Source: Belnapia sp.
GTDB lineage: Bacteria; Pseudomonadota; Alphaproteobacteria; Acetobacterales; Acetobacteraceae
Length of the DNA stretch: 14,317 bases
Direction of reading: 5' to 3'
Assembly (NCBI GenBank): GCA_028291445.1
Contig: JAQGIA010000314.1
Span: forward strand, 1-14,317
The translations under genes were made by a program, and so were the position numbers. Shown piece by piece: positions 6,240 through 13,863 of this stretch (the stretch's first letter is position 1; each line of letters starts with the position of its first letter). The notes below the pieces were generated by a model. It made no database searches, had not been told where the DNA came from, and saw only the letters and a list, made by a program, of their open reading frames with translations.

Positions 6240-7655
6240 GTGACGATCGTGCCGGTCATTCTGTCGGGGGGCACCGGGACGCGGCTCTGGCCGCTGTCGC
6301 GTGAGGGTTATCCGAAGCAATTCTGGCCCCTCGTCGGTGCCGAGACCATGTTGCAGGAAACCGCCGGCCGCGCCCGCGGCCCGGGCTTCGCCCCGCCTGT
6401 CGTGGTCTGCAACGAGGCGCATCGCTTCCTGGTCGCCGAGCAGCTTCGCGCCGCCGGCATCGAGGGTGCCCGCATCCTGCTGGAGCCGGTCGGCCGCAAC
6501 AGCGCCCCGGCCGTCGCCGCCGCCGCCCTGCTGGTCGCCGAGCAATCGCCCGAGGCGGTGCTCTGGATCATGGCCGCCGATGCCGCCATTGCCGACCCTG
6601 CCGCCCTGCATGCGGCGCTGGACCAGGCGGTGGTCGCCGCCGCGGCCGGCCAGATCGTCACCTTCGGCATGCAGCCGACCCAGGCCGAAACCGGCTACGG
6701 CTATATCGAGGCCGGCGAGGAACTGCCCGGCGCCCCCGGCGTGCGCGTCCTCGCCCGCTTCATCGAAAAGCCGGATGCGGCCCGCGCGGCGGAATTCCTC
6801 GCCGGCGGCCGGCATCTCTGGAACAGCGGCATGTTCGTCGCCACCGCCGCGACCCTGCTGGCCGAGTTGGAACGCTTCGCCCCCGAGATCCTCCGCAGCG
6901 TCGGCGCCGCCATGGCGGGCGCCACCCGCGACCTCGATTTCGTCCGCCTCGGCACCGAGGCCTTCCGCGCCGCCCCGGCGATCTCGATCGATTACGCGGT
7001 GATGGAGAAGACCAGCCTGGCCGCCGTGGTCCCCGCCGCCATCGGCTGGTCGGACCTCGGCTCATGGGGCGCACTCTGGGAGATCGGCGCCAAGGACGGG
7101 CAGGGCAATGTCGCCACCGGCCCGGTCGCCCTGGTCGACTCCTCCGGCTGCTTCATCCGCTCCGAGGGCATCCTGACCGGCGTCATCGGCCTGACGGACA
7201 TGGTCGTGGTCACCGCCGAGGACGCCGTCCTGGTGATGCCGCGCGACCGTGCCCAGGATGTGAAGCAGCTGGTGGACAAGCTGCGCCAGGCCGGCCGCAA
7301 GGAAGCGACCGAGCATCGCCGCATCTACCGGCCCTGGGGCAATTACGAGGGGCTGATCCTCGGCGACCGCTTCCAGGTCAAGAAGATCCAGGTCCGCCCG
7401 GGCCAGAAGCTCTCGTTGCAGAAGCATTTCCACCGGGCCGAGCACTGGGTGGTGGTGAACGGCACCGCCATCGTCCACCGCGACGGGGAGAACATCCTGC
7501 TGCGGGAGAACGAGAGCATCTATTTGCCGCTCGGCTGCGTGCACCGGCTGGAGAACCCGGGGATGATCCCGCTGAACCTCATCGAGGTGCAGGTCGGCGC
7601 TTACCTGGGCGAGGACGACATCGTCCGCATCGAGGATACCTACGGGCGAAGCTGA
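6240..7655 (+). CDS. manC: Mannose-1-phosphate guanylyltransferase / mannose-6-phosphate isomerase
   Basis: 471-residue bifunctional cytoplasmic enzyme making GDP-mannose from mannose-1-phosphate and GTP, and interconverting fructose-6-P and mannose-6-P; this is the standard length. The N-terminal nucleotidyltransferase has SGGTGTRLWPLSR (9-21) and PKQF (25-28), then GRNSAPAV, FIEKPD (174-179), WNSGMF and SIDYAVMEKT. The C-terminal cupin isomerase domain starts at RPWGNYEG (364) and carries QKHFHRAEHW with His396, His398, Glu401 and His402, then HRLENPG and LGEDDIVR. The start is GTG at 6240, with GGAGGA 5 nt upstream and MTIVPVILSGG matching the family N-terminus; the open frame reaching back to 6081 runs through the tandem repeats and is not coding. 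It supplies GDP-mannose, presumably for surface polysaccharides. Confidence 0.95.
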   Translation: MTIVPVILSGGTGTRLWPLSREGYPKQFWPLVGAETMLQETAGRARGPGFAPPVVVCNEAHRFLVAEQLRAAGIEGARILLEPVGRNSAPAVAAAALLVAEQSPEAVLWIMAADAAIADPAALHAALDQAVVAAAAGQIVTFGMQPTQAETGYGYIEAGEELPGAPGVRVLARFIEKPDAARAAEFLAGGRHLWNSGMFVATAATLLAELERFAPEILRSVGAAMAGATRDLDFVRLGTEAFRAAPAISIDYAVMEKTSLAAVVPAAIGWSDLGSWGALWEIGAKDGQGNVATGPVALVDSSGCFIRSEGILTGVIGLTDMVVVTAEDAVLVMPRDRAQDVKQLVDKLRQAGRKEATEHRRIYRPWGNYEGLILGDRFQVKKIQVRPGQKLSLQKHFHRAEHWVVVNGTAIVHRDGENILLRENESIYLPLGCVHRLENPGMIPLNLIEVQVGAYLGEDDIVRIEDTYGRS

Positions 7656-7674
7656 GGCCGCGCCCGAGGGAAAA

Positions 7675-7716
7675 CCAGGCCGGGGGGGGAACAAAGCCCG
7701 AGCCCCCCGGCCCTGG
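7675..7716. terminator. Bidirectional intrinsic terminator, manC / DLH convergence
   Basis: CCAGGCCGGGGGG (7675-7687) pairs with CCCCCCGGCCCTGG (7703-7716) as a very GC-rich stem of about 13 bp with one bulged C. On the minus strand the stem is followed directly by TTTTCCC, so it is a good rho-independent terminator for the hydrolase gene. It lies 20 bp after the manC stop and may also end that transcript. Confidence 0.75.
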
Positions 7717-7721
7717 TCGGC

Positions 7722-8435
7722 TCAGCCGAGCGTTTTGGCCAGCAGCTCCGCCGTCCGCCCGTTGGCGATGGTCGCCGCCCGGGCGTCCCAGCTATGCCCG
7801 CCCATCCGGGCGAAGGCGTGGTCGACGCCCGGATAGACGTGCACCGCCACCTGCGCCTTATCCTTGAGCCCGGCGACGATCTTCTCCCGCGCTTCCGGCG
7901 GCACGAAGCCGTCCTTTTCCGCAATGTGAAGGATCAGCGGCGCCTTGATCGCGCCGGCCTCGCCCAGCAGCCCTTCCAGCCCGACGCCGTAGTAGCTGAT
8001 ATTGGCCTCCGTATCGGACCGCGTGGCCATCATGTAGGCCAGCCGGCCGCCGAGGCAGAAGCCCATGGTCGCCACCTTGCCATTGGCGCCCTCCATCTTG
8101 CGGGCCTGCGCGACCGTCGCCTTCAGGTCATCGATCGCCTTGTCCTGGTCCATCCCCTTCATCAGCGCGAAGGCCCGGTCCCATTGCGCCTGGCCCTGGT
8201 CGGGGTCGAGTTGCACGCCGGGCTCCTGGCGCCAGAACAGGTCGGGGCTGATGGCGATGAAGCCCATCTCGGCCACCCAGTCGCTGAGCTGGCGCATGGC
8301 GCCGTTCACGCCGAAGATTTCCTGGATCATCACCACGACGCCATGAGTTCCCTGGGCGGGCTTGGTCTTGGGCAGCGCCAGATAGGCGCCGAAGCTGCCG
8401 CTGCCGTCGGTGGCGGCGATCTGGATCTCGGACAT
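7722..8435 (-). CDS. Dienelactone hydrolase family protein
   Basis: 237-residue alpha/beta hydrolase of the dienelactone hydrolase (carboxymethylenebutenolidase) family. The Cys-Asp-His triad is visible: Cys127 in GFCLGGR, Asp175 in EKDGFVPPEA and His206 in VDHAFAR. Glu39 in QEIFGVN matches the Glu that contacts the nucleophile in the characterised enzyme. The ATG at 8435 has AAGGAGGA 5-6 nt upstream, much better than the longer start at 8471. There is no signal peptide, so it is cytoplasmic. The characterised enzymes open dienelactones in chloroaromatic breakdown, but many relatives act on other lactones or esters, so the substrate is open. It is divergent from an MFS symporter across 160 bp, suggesting shared control. 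Confidence 0.92.
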   Translation of the reverse strand: MSEIQIAATDGSGSFGAYLALPKTKPAQGTHGVVVMIQEIFGVNGAMRQLSDWVAEMGFIAISPDLFWRQEPGVQLDPDQGQAQWDRAFALMKGMDQDKAIDDLKATVAQARKMEGANGKVATMGFCLGGRLAYMMATRSDTEANISYYGVGLEGLLGEAGAIKAPLILHIAEKDGFVPPEAREKIVAGLKDKAQVAVHVYPGVDHAFARMGGHSWDARAATIANGRTAELLAKTLG

Positions 8436-8491
8436 GCTTTTCCTCCTTGTGCGGATGGGTCCTTCGCGCATCTAGCCACCTCCGCCCGGCT

Positions 8492-8515
8492 TTGCCATGC
8501 CTGTTCCGATGGCAA
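8492..8515. promoter_or_regulatory. Inverted repeat between divergent hydrolase and MFS genes
   Basis: TTGCCAT (8492-8498) and ATGGCAA (8509-8515) are perfect complements 10 bases apart, a layout like LysR-type operators (T-N11-A class; here T-N10-A). It lies 57 bp from the hydrolase start and 81 bp from the MFS start, where a divergent-promoter operator is expected. The LysR gene at 10689 is the obvious candidate partner. Confidence 0.45.
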
Positions 8516-8595
8516 TGTCCGGTCTCCGGGCAGCGATCCGATGCGCCACCATTCCCGCGCCGCCGCGTTGGTCCCGTACAGGGAGACCCGGTTAC

Positions 8596-10062
8596 ATGCG
8601 TGACACATCCGGTACCACCACCGGCGACCGCTTCGAAACCGATGTTCCCGCCCGGCTCGACCGGCTGCCCTGGAGCGGCTTCCACTGGCGGGTCGTCATC
8701 GCGCTCGGCATCACCTGGATCCTCGACGGGCTGGAGGTGACACTGGTCGGCAGCCTGGCCGGCGCCATCCACCAGAGCCCGAGCCTGGCGCTGACCGAAA
8801 CCCAGATCGGCCTGACCGCCTCGGCCTACCTGATCGGCGCGGTGGTCGGGGCGCTGGGCTTCGGCTGGCTGGCCGACCGCATCGGCCGCCGCCGGCTGTT
8901 CTTCATCACCCTCATCGTCTACATGCTGGCCAGCGTCGCCACCGGTTTCGCCTGGGACTTCTGGAGCTTCGCCTTCTGCCGGATGCTGACCGGCGCCGGC
9001 ATCGGTGGCGAATACGCGGCGGTGAATTCCGCCATCCAGGAGCTGATCCCCGCCCGCCTCCGCGGCCGGGTCGACCTGTTCGTCAACGGCACCTTCTGGG
9101 GCGGCGCGGCGATCGGCGCGGTCACCGCCCTGGTGGTGCTGGACCCGGCCATCATCGACCCCGAGATCGGCTGGCGCGCCGCCTTCATCGTCGGCGGCGC
9201 CCTGTCGCTGGGGGTGCTGCTGCTCCGCCGCCACCTGCCGGAAAGCCCGCGCTGGCTGATGCTGCATGGCCGCCCGGCGGAGGGTGAGGCGATCGTCTCC
9301 GCCATCGAGCGCGACGTCGCGGCGCAAACCGGCCCGCTGCCGCCGGCCACCTATGGCCCCACAATGCTCAACCGCCGCGGCGCCGCCAGCCTCGCCGAGA
9401 TCTGGCACACCATGTTCCGGACCCACCGGCCGCGGGCCATCCTGGGCCTGACGCTGATGTCCTGCCAGGCCTTCTGCTACAATGCGGTGTTCTTCACCTA
9501 TGCGCTGGTACTGACCAAATTCTACCAGATCCCGGCGCAGCAGATCGGCTGGTTCATGCTGCCCTTCGCCCTCGGCAACCTGGCCGGGCCGCTGCTGCTC
9601 GGGCGCTTCTTCGACACCATCGGCCGCCGGGTCATGATCAGCGCCACCTATGGTCTCGCCGGGCTGCTGATGGCGGCCACCGGCCTGGCCTTCGCCGAGG
9701 GCTGGCTGACCGCCTGGGAACAGACCGCCGCCTGGACGGTGATCTTCTTCTTCGCCTCCGCCGCCGCCTCCGCCGCCTATCTGACGGTCGGCGAGAGCTT
9801 CCCGCTGGAGATGCGGGCCATGGCCATCGCCCTGTTCTACGCCATCGGCACCGCGGTCGGCGGCGTGGTCGGCCCGACCCTGTTCGGTTGGCTGATCTCG
9901 AGCGGCAACCGCGGCGACATCCTCTGGGGCTACCTGATCGCCGCGGCGCTGATGCTGGTCGCCGCCGGCACCGAATGGAAGCTGGGCTTCGCCGCGGAGG
10001 GAAGGTCGCTGGAGGATGTCTCGACGCCGCTATCGGCGGCACCCCGGCCAGGGGCTGGATAA
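8596..10062 (+). CDS. MFS metabolite:H+ symporter
   Basis: 488-residue inner-membrane carrier of the sugar/metabolite:H+ symporter branch of MFS. Helix 1 carries Asp44 in WILDGLEVTL, a position used for proton coupling in aromatic acid symporters. The helix 2-3 loop is GWLADRIGRRR (90-100); helix 4/5 has RMLTGAGIGGEY (129-140); PESPRWL (215-221) opens the central loop; and RFFDTIGRR repeats motif A in the second half. The ATG at 8596 has GGGAGA 9 nt upstream; the extension to 8497 would overlap the inverted-repeat operator. Organic or aromatic acid uptake would fit the neighbouring dienelactone hydrolase and flavin reductase, but sugar porters share the same motifs. Confidence 0.88.
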   Translation: MRDTSGTTTGDRFETDVPARLDRLPWSGFHWRVVIALGITWILDGLEVTLVGSLAGAIHQSPSLALTETQIGLTASAYLIGAVVGALGFGWLADRIGRRRLFFITLIVYMLASVATGFAWDFWSFAFCRMLTGAGIGGEYAAVNSAIQELIPARLRGRVDLFVNGTFWGGAAIGAVTALVVLDPAIIDPEIGWRAAFIVGGALSLGVLLLRRHLPESPRWLMLHGRPAEGEAIVSAIERDVAAQTGPLPPATYGPTMLNRRGAASLAEIWHTMFRTHRPRAILGLTLMSCQAFCYNAVFFTYALVLTKFYQIPAQQIGWFMLPFALGNLAGPLLLGRFFDTIGRRVMISATYGLAGLLMAATGLAFAEGWLTAWEQTAAWTVIFFFASAAASAAYLTVGESFPLEMRAMAIALFYAIGTAVGGVVGPTLFGWLISSGNRGDILWGYLIAAALMLVAAGTEWKLGFAAEGRSLEDVSTPLSAAPRPGAG

Positions 10063-10100
10063 GAAGCCGGATAGCCGGCGGCTGGCTTGCTCAGCCGGGT

Positions 10101-10117
10101 CCCTGCGCCGCGCAGGG
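10101..10117. promoter_or_regulatory. Perfect 17-bp palindrome before the flavin reductase
   Basis: CCCTGCGC-C-GCGCAGGG is a perfect inverted repeat with one central base in the 112-bp gap after the MFS gene. It could be an operator, or the GC-rich core of a terminator with a rearranged loop; no T-tract follows. Confidence 0.35.
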
Positions 10118-10126
10118 TTCCCCGCG

Positions 10127-10145
10127 GCACGCCGCGTGCTTAAAT
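10127..10145. promoter_or_regulatory. Second palindrome abutting a -10-like box
   Basis: GCACGC-C-GCGTGC (10127-10139) is a perfect 13-bp palindrome whose centre is 24 bp from that of the previous one; both share the core CGCCGCG. It directly touches TTAAAT (10140-10145), a possible -10 for the flavin reductase gene on the plus strand. No good -35 is visible. Confidence 0.3.
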
Positions 10146-10174
10146 CGGCGCAACAACCCAAGGCGCCCGCCCCG

Positions 10175-10675
10175 ATGTCCGTGACCAAGCAAGACTTCCG
10201 CGATGCCATGGCCCGCCTCGGCGCCGCGGTGAACATCATCACCACCGGCGGCCCGGGCGGCCGCGGCGGCTTCACAGCCAGCGCGGTCTGCAGCGTGACC
10301 GACGACCCGCCGATGCTGCTGGTCTGCATGAACCGCAACGCCACCGCCGCGCCCGCCCTGCGGCAGAACGGCAACGTCTGCGTCAACGTGGTCGCCGCCG
10401 GCCAGCAGGAGGTCGCCATGGTCTTCGCCGGCGTCACCAAATGCAGCATGGCGGAACGCTTCGACGCCGGCACCTGGGCCACGCTGGCGACCGGCGCGCC
10501 GGTGCTGCAGGGCGCCGTGGTGTCCTTCGACTGCAAGGTGGCCGATATCGTCGACAAGGGCACGCATAGCGTCATCTTCGCCGAGGTCGCCGGCATCCGC
10601 AGCGGCAGCCAGCACGACCACGGGCTGATCTATTTCGGCCGCGATTACCATCCCGTGGGAAAGCCGGGCGGCTGA
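10175..10675 (+). CDS. Flavin reductase (RutF/HpaC-like)
   Basis: 166-residue protein of the flavin reductase-like FMN-binding split-barrel family, which uses NAD(P)H to supply reduced flavin to a partner monooxygenase. Family motifs include MARLGAAVNIITT, GFTASAVCSVTDDPP (32-46, flavin phosphate contacts), LLVCMNRNA, NVCVNVVAAGQQ, TGAPVLQGAVVSFDCKV and GTHSVIFAEV (129-138) with His131, followed by LIYFGRDYHP. The length is typical. The ATG at 10175 fits the family N-terminus; the ribosome site is weak (AAGG about 10 nt upstream). No oxygenase subunit is encoded in the window, so the partner is unknown or elsewhere. It is 13 bp from the LysR gene, so the two are probably co-transcribed. Confidence 0.9.
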   Translation: MSVTKQDFRDAMARLGAAVNIITTGGPGGRGGFTASAVCSVTDDPPMLLVCMNRNATAAPALRQNGNVCVNVVAAGQQEVAMVFAGVTKCSMAERFDAGTWATLATGAPVLQGAVVSFDCKVADIVDKGTHSVIFAEVAGIRSGSQHDHGLIYFGRDYHPVGKPGG

Positions 10676-10688
10676 CCGAAGCCGTCCG

Positions 10689-11624
10689 ATGGCCCTGCGC
10701 CCCGAAGAAGCGGAACTGCGCCGGCTCGACCTGAACCTGCTGCCGGTCTTCGTCGCCCTGATGCGCGAACGCAGCGTCACCCGCGCCGGCCAATCCCTGT
10801 TCCTGTCGCAGCCGGCCACCTCGGCCGCCCTGGCCCGGCTGCGCGCCGCCTTCCGCGACGAGCTGCTGATCCGCAACGGCAAGCTGCTGGAACCCACCCC
10901 CCGGGCCGAGGCGCTGATCGCGGCGCTGGTCCCCTCCCTCCAGGCGATCAGCGCGACCCTGGCCGGTGCCACGCCCTTCGATCCGGCGACCGACGAGCGG
11001 GTCTTCCGCATCGGCTGGACCGATGACGTGGGAATGGCCGCGAAGCCGCTGCTGGCCCGGCTGTGGCAGACCGCGCCGCAGTGCCGGCTGGTGATCCGCG
11101 CGGCCAATTACCGCACCATCCCGGCCATGCTGGAAAGCGGCGAGATCGGCCTCGCCCTCGGCTTCATGGGCGACGACCTGCCGGCCGTCGCCAAGCAGCG
11201 GGTGCTGCGACGGGGCAGCTTCCGGGTGCTGCGCAGCGCCCATACCCCGCCCGTGGACCTCGATGCCTATTGCGCCAGGCCGCATGTGCTGGTCACCCCG
11301 CGCGGCGACCTGACCGGCTTCGCCGACGCGGCGCTGGAACGGCTCGGCCGCCGCCGCCGGGTGGTGCTGGGGGTGCCGGAATTCGGCCTGCTGGGGCAGT
11401 TGCTGGTGGGCACCGAGCTGCTCTGCACCATCTCCGATACGCTGGCGGATGCGCTGGTGGCGCCGGAGGCGGGCGGTGGCCTGGCGGCCGATCCGCTGCC
11501 CTTCGCCAGCCCCGATTCGGTGATGCGCATGGCCTGGCGGACGGCGCTGGACCACGACCCGGCGGAGGAATGGCTGCGGGCGCAGGTGGTGGCCATGCTG
11601 ACCGGGCGGCGGCCGGCCGGGTAA
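10689..11624 (+). CDS. LysR-family transcriptional regulator (NodD/NahR-like clade)
   Basis: 311-residue regulator. The N-terminal winged helix (about 13-72) reads DLNLLPVFVALMRERSVTRAGQ, FLSQPATSAALARLR and DELLIRNGKLLEPTPRAEAL, characteristic of the NodD/NahR/LinR-like LysR proteins, which often respond to aromatic inducers. Residues 95-300 form the two-lobed effector domain (FRIGWTDDVG, ESGEIGLALG, LLGQLLVGTELLCTISDTLA). The ATG at 10689 has only a weak ribosome site (GAAG), consistent with coupling to the flavin reductase 13 bp upstream. The stop at 11622-11624 lies in the first unit of a tandem repeat. It probably controls the adjacent hydrolase, MFS and reductase genes; the inverted repeat at 8492-8515 is a candidate target. 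Confidence 0.92.
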   Translation: MALRPEEAELRRLDLNLLPVFVALMRERSVTRAGQSLFLSQPATSAALARLRAAFRDELLIRNGKLLEPTPRAEALIAALVPSLQAISATLAGATPFDPATDERVFRIGWTDDVGMAAKPLLARLWQTAPQCRLVIRAANYRTIPAMLESGEIGLALGFMGDDLPAVAKQRVLRRGSFRVLRSAHTPPVDLDAYCARPHVLVTPRGDLTGFADAALERLGRRRRVVLGVPEFGLLGQLLVGTELLCTISDTLADALVAPEAGGGLAADPLPFASPDSVMRMAWRTALDHDPAEEWLRAQVVAMLTGRRPAG

Positions 11625-11680
11625 CCGGCTCTGGATTGAACGGGTAACCGGCTCTGGATTGAACGGATAACCGGCCCAGG
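11618..11680 (+). repeat. 23-bp tandem repeat spanning the lysR stop codon
   Basis: Two identical 23-bp units at 11618-11640 and 11641-11663, each beginning CGGGTAACCGGCTCTGG and ending ATTGAA, plus a partial third (CGGATAACCGGCCCAGG, 11664-11680). The TAA of the lysR gene is the TAA of unit one. Two exact copies indicate a recent duplication, while the third has diverged. Confidence 0.85.
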
Positions 11681-11689
11681 CCGGACGGC

Positions 11690-11710
11690 CTGGGGCTAAA
11701 AAGGCCCCAG
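11690..11710. terminator. Terminator hairpin after lysR
   Basis: CTGGGGC (11690-11696) pairs with GCCCCAG (11704-11710) around a TAAAAAG loop, 65 bp after the lysR stop. There is no T-tract downstream, so it is weaker than the hairpin that follows it. Confidence 0.5.
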
Positions 11711-11716
11711 ACATGC

Positions 11717-11750
11717 GGAAGGCCCGGATGGTTTCCCATCCGGGCCTTCC
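11717..11750. terminator. Strong 15-bp terminator between convergent transcripts
   Basis: GGAAGGCCCGGATGG (11717-11731) and its exact complement (11736-11750) form a perfect 15-bp stem closed by a TTTC loop. It serves lysR on the plus strand and, from the other side, the minigene that ends at 11784 on the minus strand. There is no long T-tract on either side, but the symmetry and convergent position support a bidirectional terminator. Confidence 0.75.
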
Positions 11751-11783
11751 CATTGCGGCAGCCGTTGCCGGCCTATGCAGGGC

Positions 11784-11861
11784 TTAGGACGCCATCTCCG
11801 CAGTGGCGGTGACGATGATCGAGGCCTCGGGCAGTGCACACGGCGTTTGGCTATTAGACAC
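11784..11861 (-). CDS. 25-codon minigene with an extreme Shine-Dalgarno sequence
   Basis: GTG start (11861-11859) and TAA stop (11786-11784). The predicted peptide runs MSNSQTPCALPEAS followed by IIVTATAEMAS, with one Cys (residue 8), no signal peptide and no charged cluster; I recognise no family. Support for translation is the leader: on the minus strand AAAGGAGGTGATCCA lies directly before GTG, with AGGAGG spaced 7 nt from the start. That is complementary to nearly all of the 16S rRNA 3' tail. It lies 70 bp after the natural livK stop on the same strand and ends 34 bp before the strong terminator. It could be a small functional protein, a leader peptide whose target is lost, or a modified-peptide precursor, though no modifying enzyme is nearby. 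No database comparison was possible. Confidence 0.5.
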   Translation of the reverse strand: MSNSQTPCALPEASIIVTATAEMAS

Positions 11862-11872
11862 TGGATCACCTC

Positions 11873-11924
11873 CTTTCGGTTGTTGACGACAGGGCAAATC
11901 CTGCACCCGTCGACACCCCGAAAG
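11873..11924 (-). promoter_or_regulatory. Multi-part hairpin before the minigene
   Basis: Four consecutive paired segments are collinear on the minus strand: CTTTCGG (11924-11918) with CCGAAAG (11879-11873), TGT with ACA, CGAC with GTCG, and GGG with CCC, 17 pairs in all broken by small internal loops. The outermost arm overlaps the first bases of the minigene's ribosome site, so it could modulate its translation. Alternatively it is a livK 3'-end stem. It fills most of the gap between livK and the minigene. Confidence 0.4.
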
Positions 11925-11931
11925 CAAGTCC

Positions 11932-13056
11932 TTAGACCTCCATGTATTCGCCGTTCTTCCAGATATAGAAGACATAATCCGGCACCGTCACGTCGCCCTT
12001 GCGGTCGAAGCTGATCGGCCCGAGCACGGTCTGCCAGGGGCCGGAGGCCTTCATCGCATCGGCCACCTTCTTCGGGTCGACGCTGTTGATCTTGGCCGCC
12101 GCCGCCGCCCAGATCTCGTCCGCGGCGTAGGTGTAGAGAACTTAGCCCTCCGGATCGATGTTCTTCGCCTTGAAGCTGGCGACGACGGCGGCGGCGGTCG
12201 GGCGCTTGCGCGGGTCGGCGCTGAAGGTCATCAGCGCGCCCTCGCCGGCGGCGCCGGTGATCTGCCAGAAATCCTTGGTCACCAGCGCATCGCCGCCGAT
12301 CATCGTTACCGCCATGCCCTGCTCCTTGGCCTGGCGCAGGATCAGCCCGGCTTCGGTGTAGTAGCCGCCGATGTACATCACCTCGATCGCCGCGCCCTTG
12401 AGCCGGGAGACCAGCGCGTTGTAGTCGCGCTCGCCCGGCGTATAGGCGGCGTAGATGGTCTCGGTCACGCCGTTGGCGTTCAGCGCCTTCTTGGTCTCGT
12501 CGGCCAGGCCTTTGCCGTAGGACTGGTTGTCGTGCAGGATCGCCACCTTCTTGCCGGCGAAGTTCTTGGCGATGTAGGTGCCGGCGATCAGCCCCTGCTG
12601 GTCGTCCCGGCCGCAGACTCGGAAGGTGTTCCAGGCGCCGTCGTCGGTATAGCGCGGGTTGGTGCTGGCCGGGCTGATCTGCAGCACGCCCTCCTCGGCA
12701 TAGACCTTGCTCGCCGGGATGGAGCTGCCCGAGCAGTAATGCCCGGCGACCATCGCCACCTTGCGGCCGGCGAGCTGGTTGGCGACCGAGACCGCCTGGC
12801 GCGGATCGCAGGCGTCATCGGCGATCTCGAGCGCGAGCTGGCGGCCGAGCACGCCGCCCTTGGCGTTCAGGTCGGCCACCACCTGCTGCGCGCCGATCCG
12901 CATCTGGTCGCCGGCCGAGGCGTTGGAGCCCGTCATCGGCCCGGCGCAGGCCAGGCGGATGGGGCCGCTGCCCTGGGCATAGGCAGCGCCCGATACGCCC
13001 AAGCTGGCGAGGGGCACGGCAGCGGTCGTCGCGATCAATCCCCGACGGGTCAGCAT
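11932..13056 (-). pseudogene. livK: Branched-chain amino acid ABC transporter substrate-binding protein, interrupted by one stop
   Basis: Periplasmic Leu/Ile/Val-type binding protein (type I fold). The ATG at 13056 has AGGAGA about 8 nt upstream. The signal peptide begins MLTRRGLIATT (a twin-arginine-like start) and ends at AYA-Q near residue 28. Family motifs follow: IRLACAGPMTGSNASAG, ADLNAKGGVLGRQLALEIADDACDP, GHYCSGSSIPASKVY, FRVCGRDDQQG and YIGGYYTEAGLILRQ. After DPEG a TAA at 12144-12142 (codon 305) stops the frame. The same frame then continues as VLYTYAADEIWAAAA, then GPWQTVLGPISFDRKGD, and ends VFYIWKNGEYMEV with TAA at 11934-11932: the normal C-terminus. The family normally has EGY before the VLYTYA segment, so a TAC/TAT codon probably became TAA. 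If real, the 304-residue product would lack its last 70 residues and probably not fold. A base-call error is the chief alternative. Confidence 0.88.
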
Positions 13057-13105
13057 CTCTCGGTTCTCCTGCCTGATGCGCCGCCCGGGGGCGACGTTGG
13101 TAACG

Positions 13106-13111
13106 ATTCTA
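13106..13111 (-). promoter_or_regulatory. Possible -10 box for livK
   Basis: In the 81-bp gap between livF and livK, the minus strand reads TAGAAT (13111-13106), a good match to TATAAT, 50 bp before the livK ATG. No -35 with normal spacing is evident; TTGCCG is only 13 bp away. livK may have its own promoter as well as read-through from livF. Confidence 0.3.
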
Positions 13112-13137
13112 GGCCTACTGCCTGCGGCAATCCACTG

Positions 13138-13859
<722 letters not shown>

Positions 13860-13863
<4 letters not shown>

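Noticed and set aside
11861..11877. Plus strand matches the 3' end of 16S rRNA (CTGGATCACCTCCTTTC), suggesting an rRNA fragment or rRNA-derived attachment site
   Set aside because: The identity stops abruptly on both sides: the preceding bases do not match the 16S helix 45 region and no ITS or tRNA follows. Read on the other strand it is a correctly spaced Shine-Dalgarno before a GTG.
11932..12141. A separate small gene formed by the C-terminal end of livK
   Set aside because: It is in the same frame as the upstream part and matches the normal LivK end, with no ribosome site or start at its beginning.
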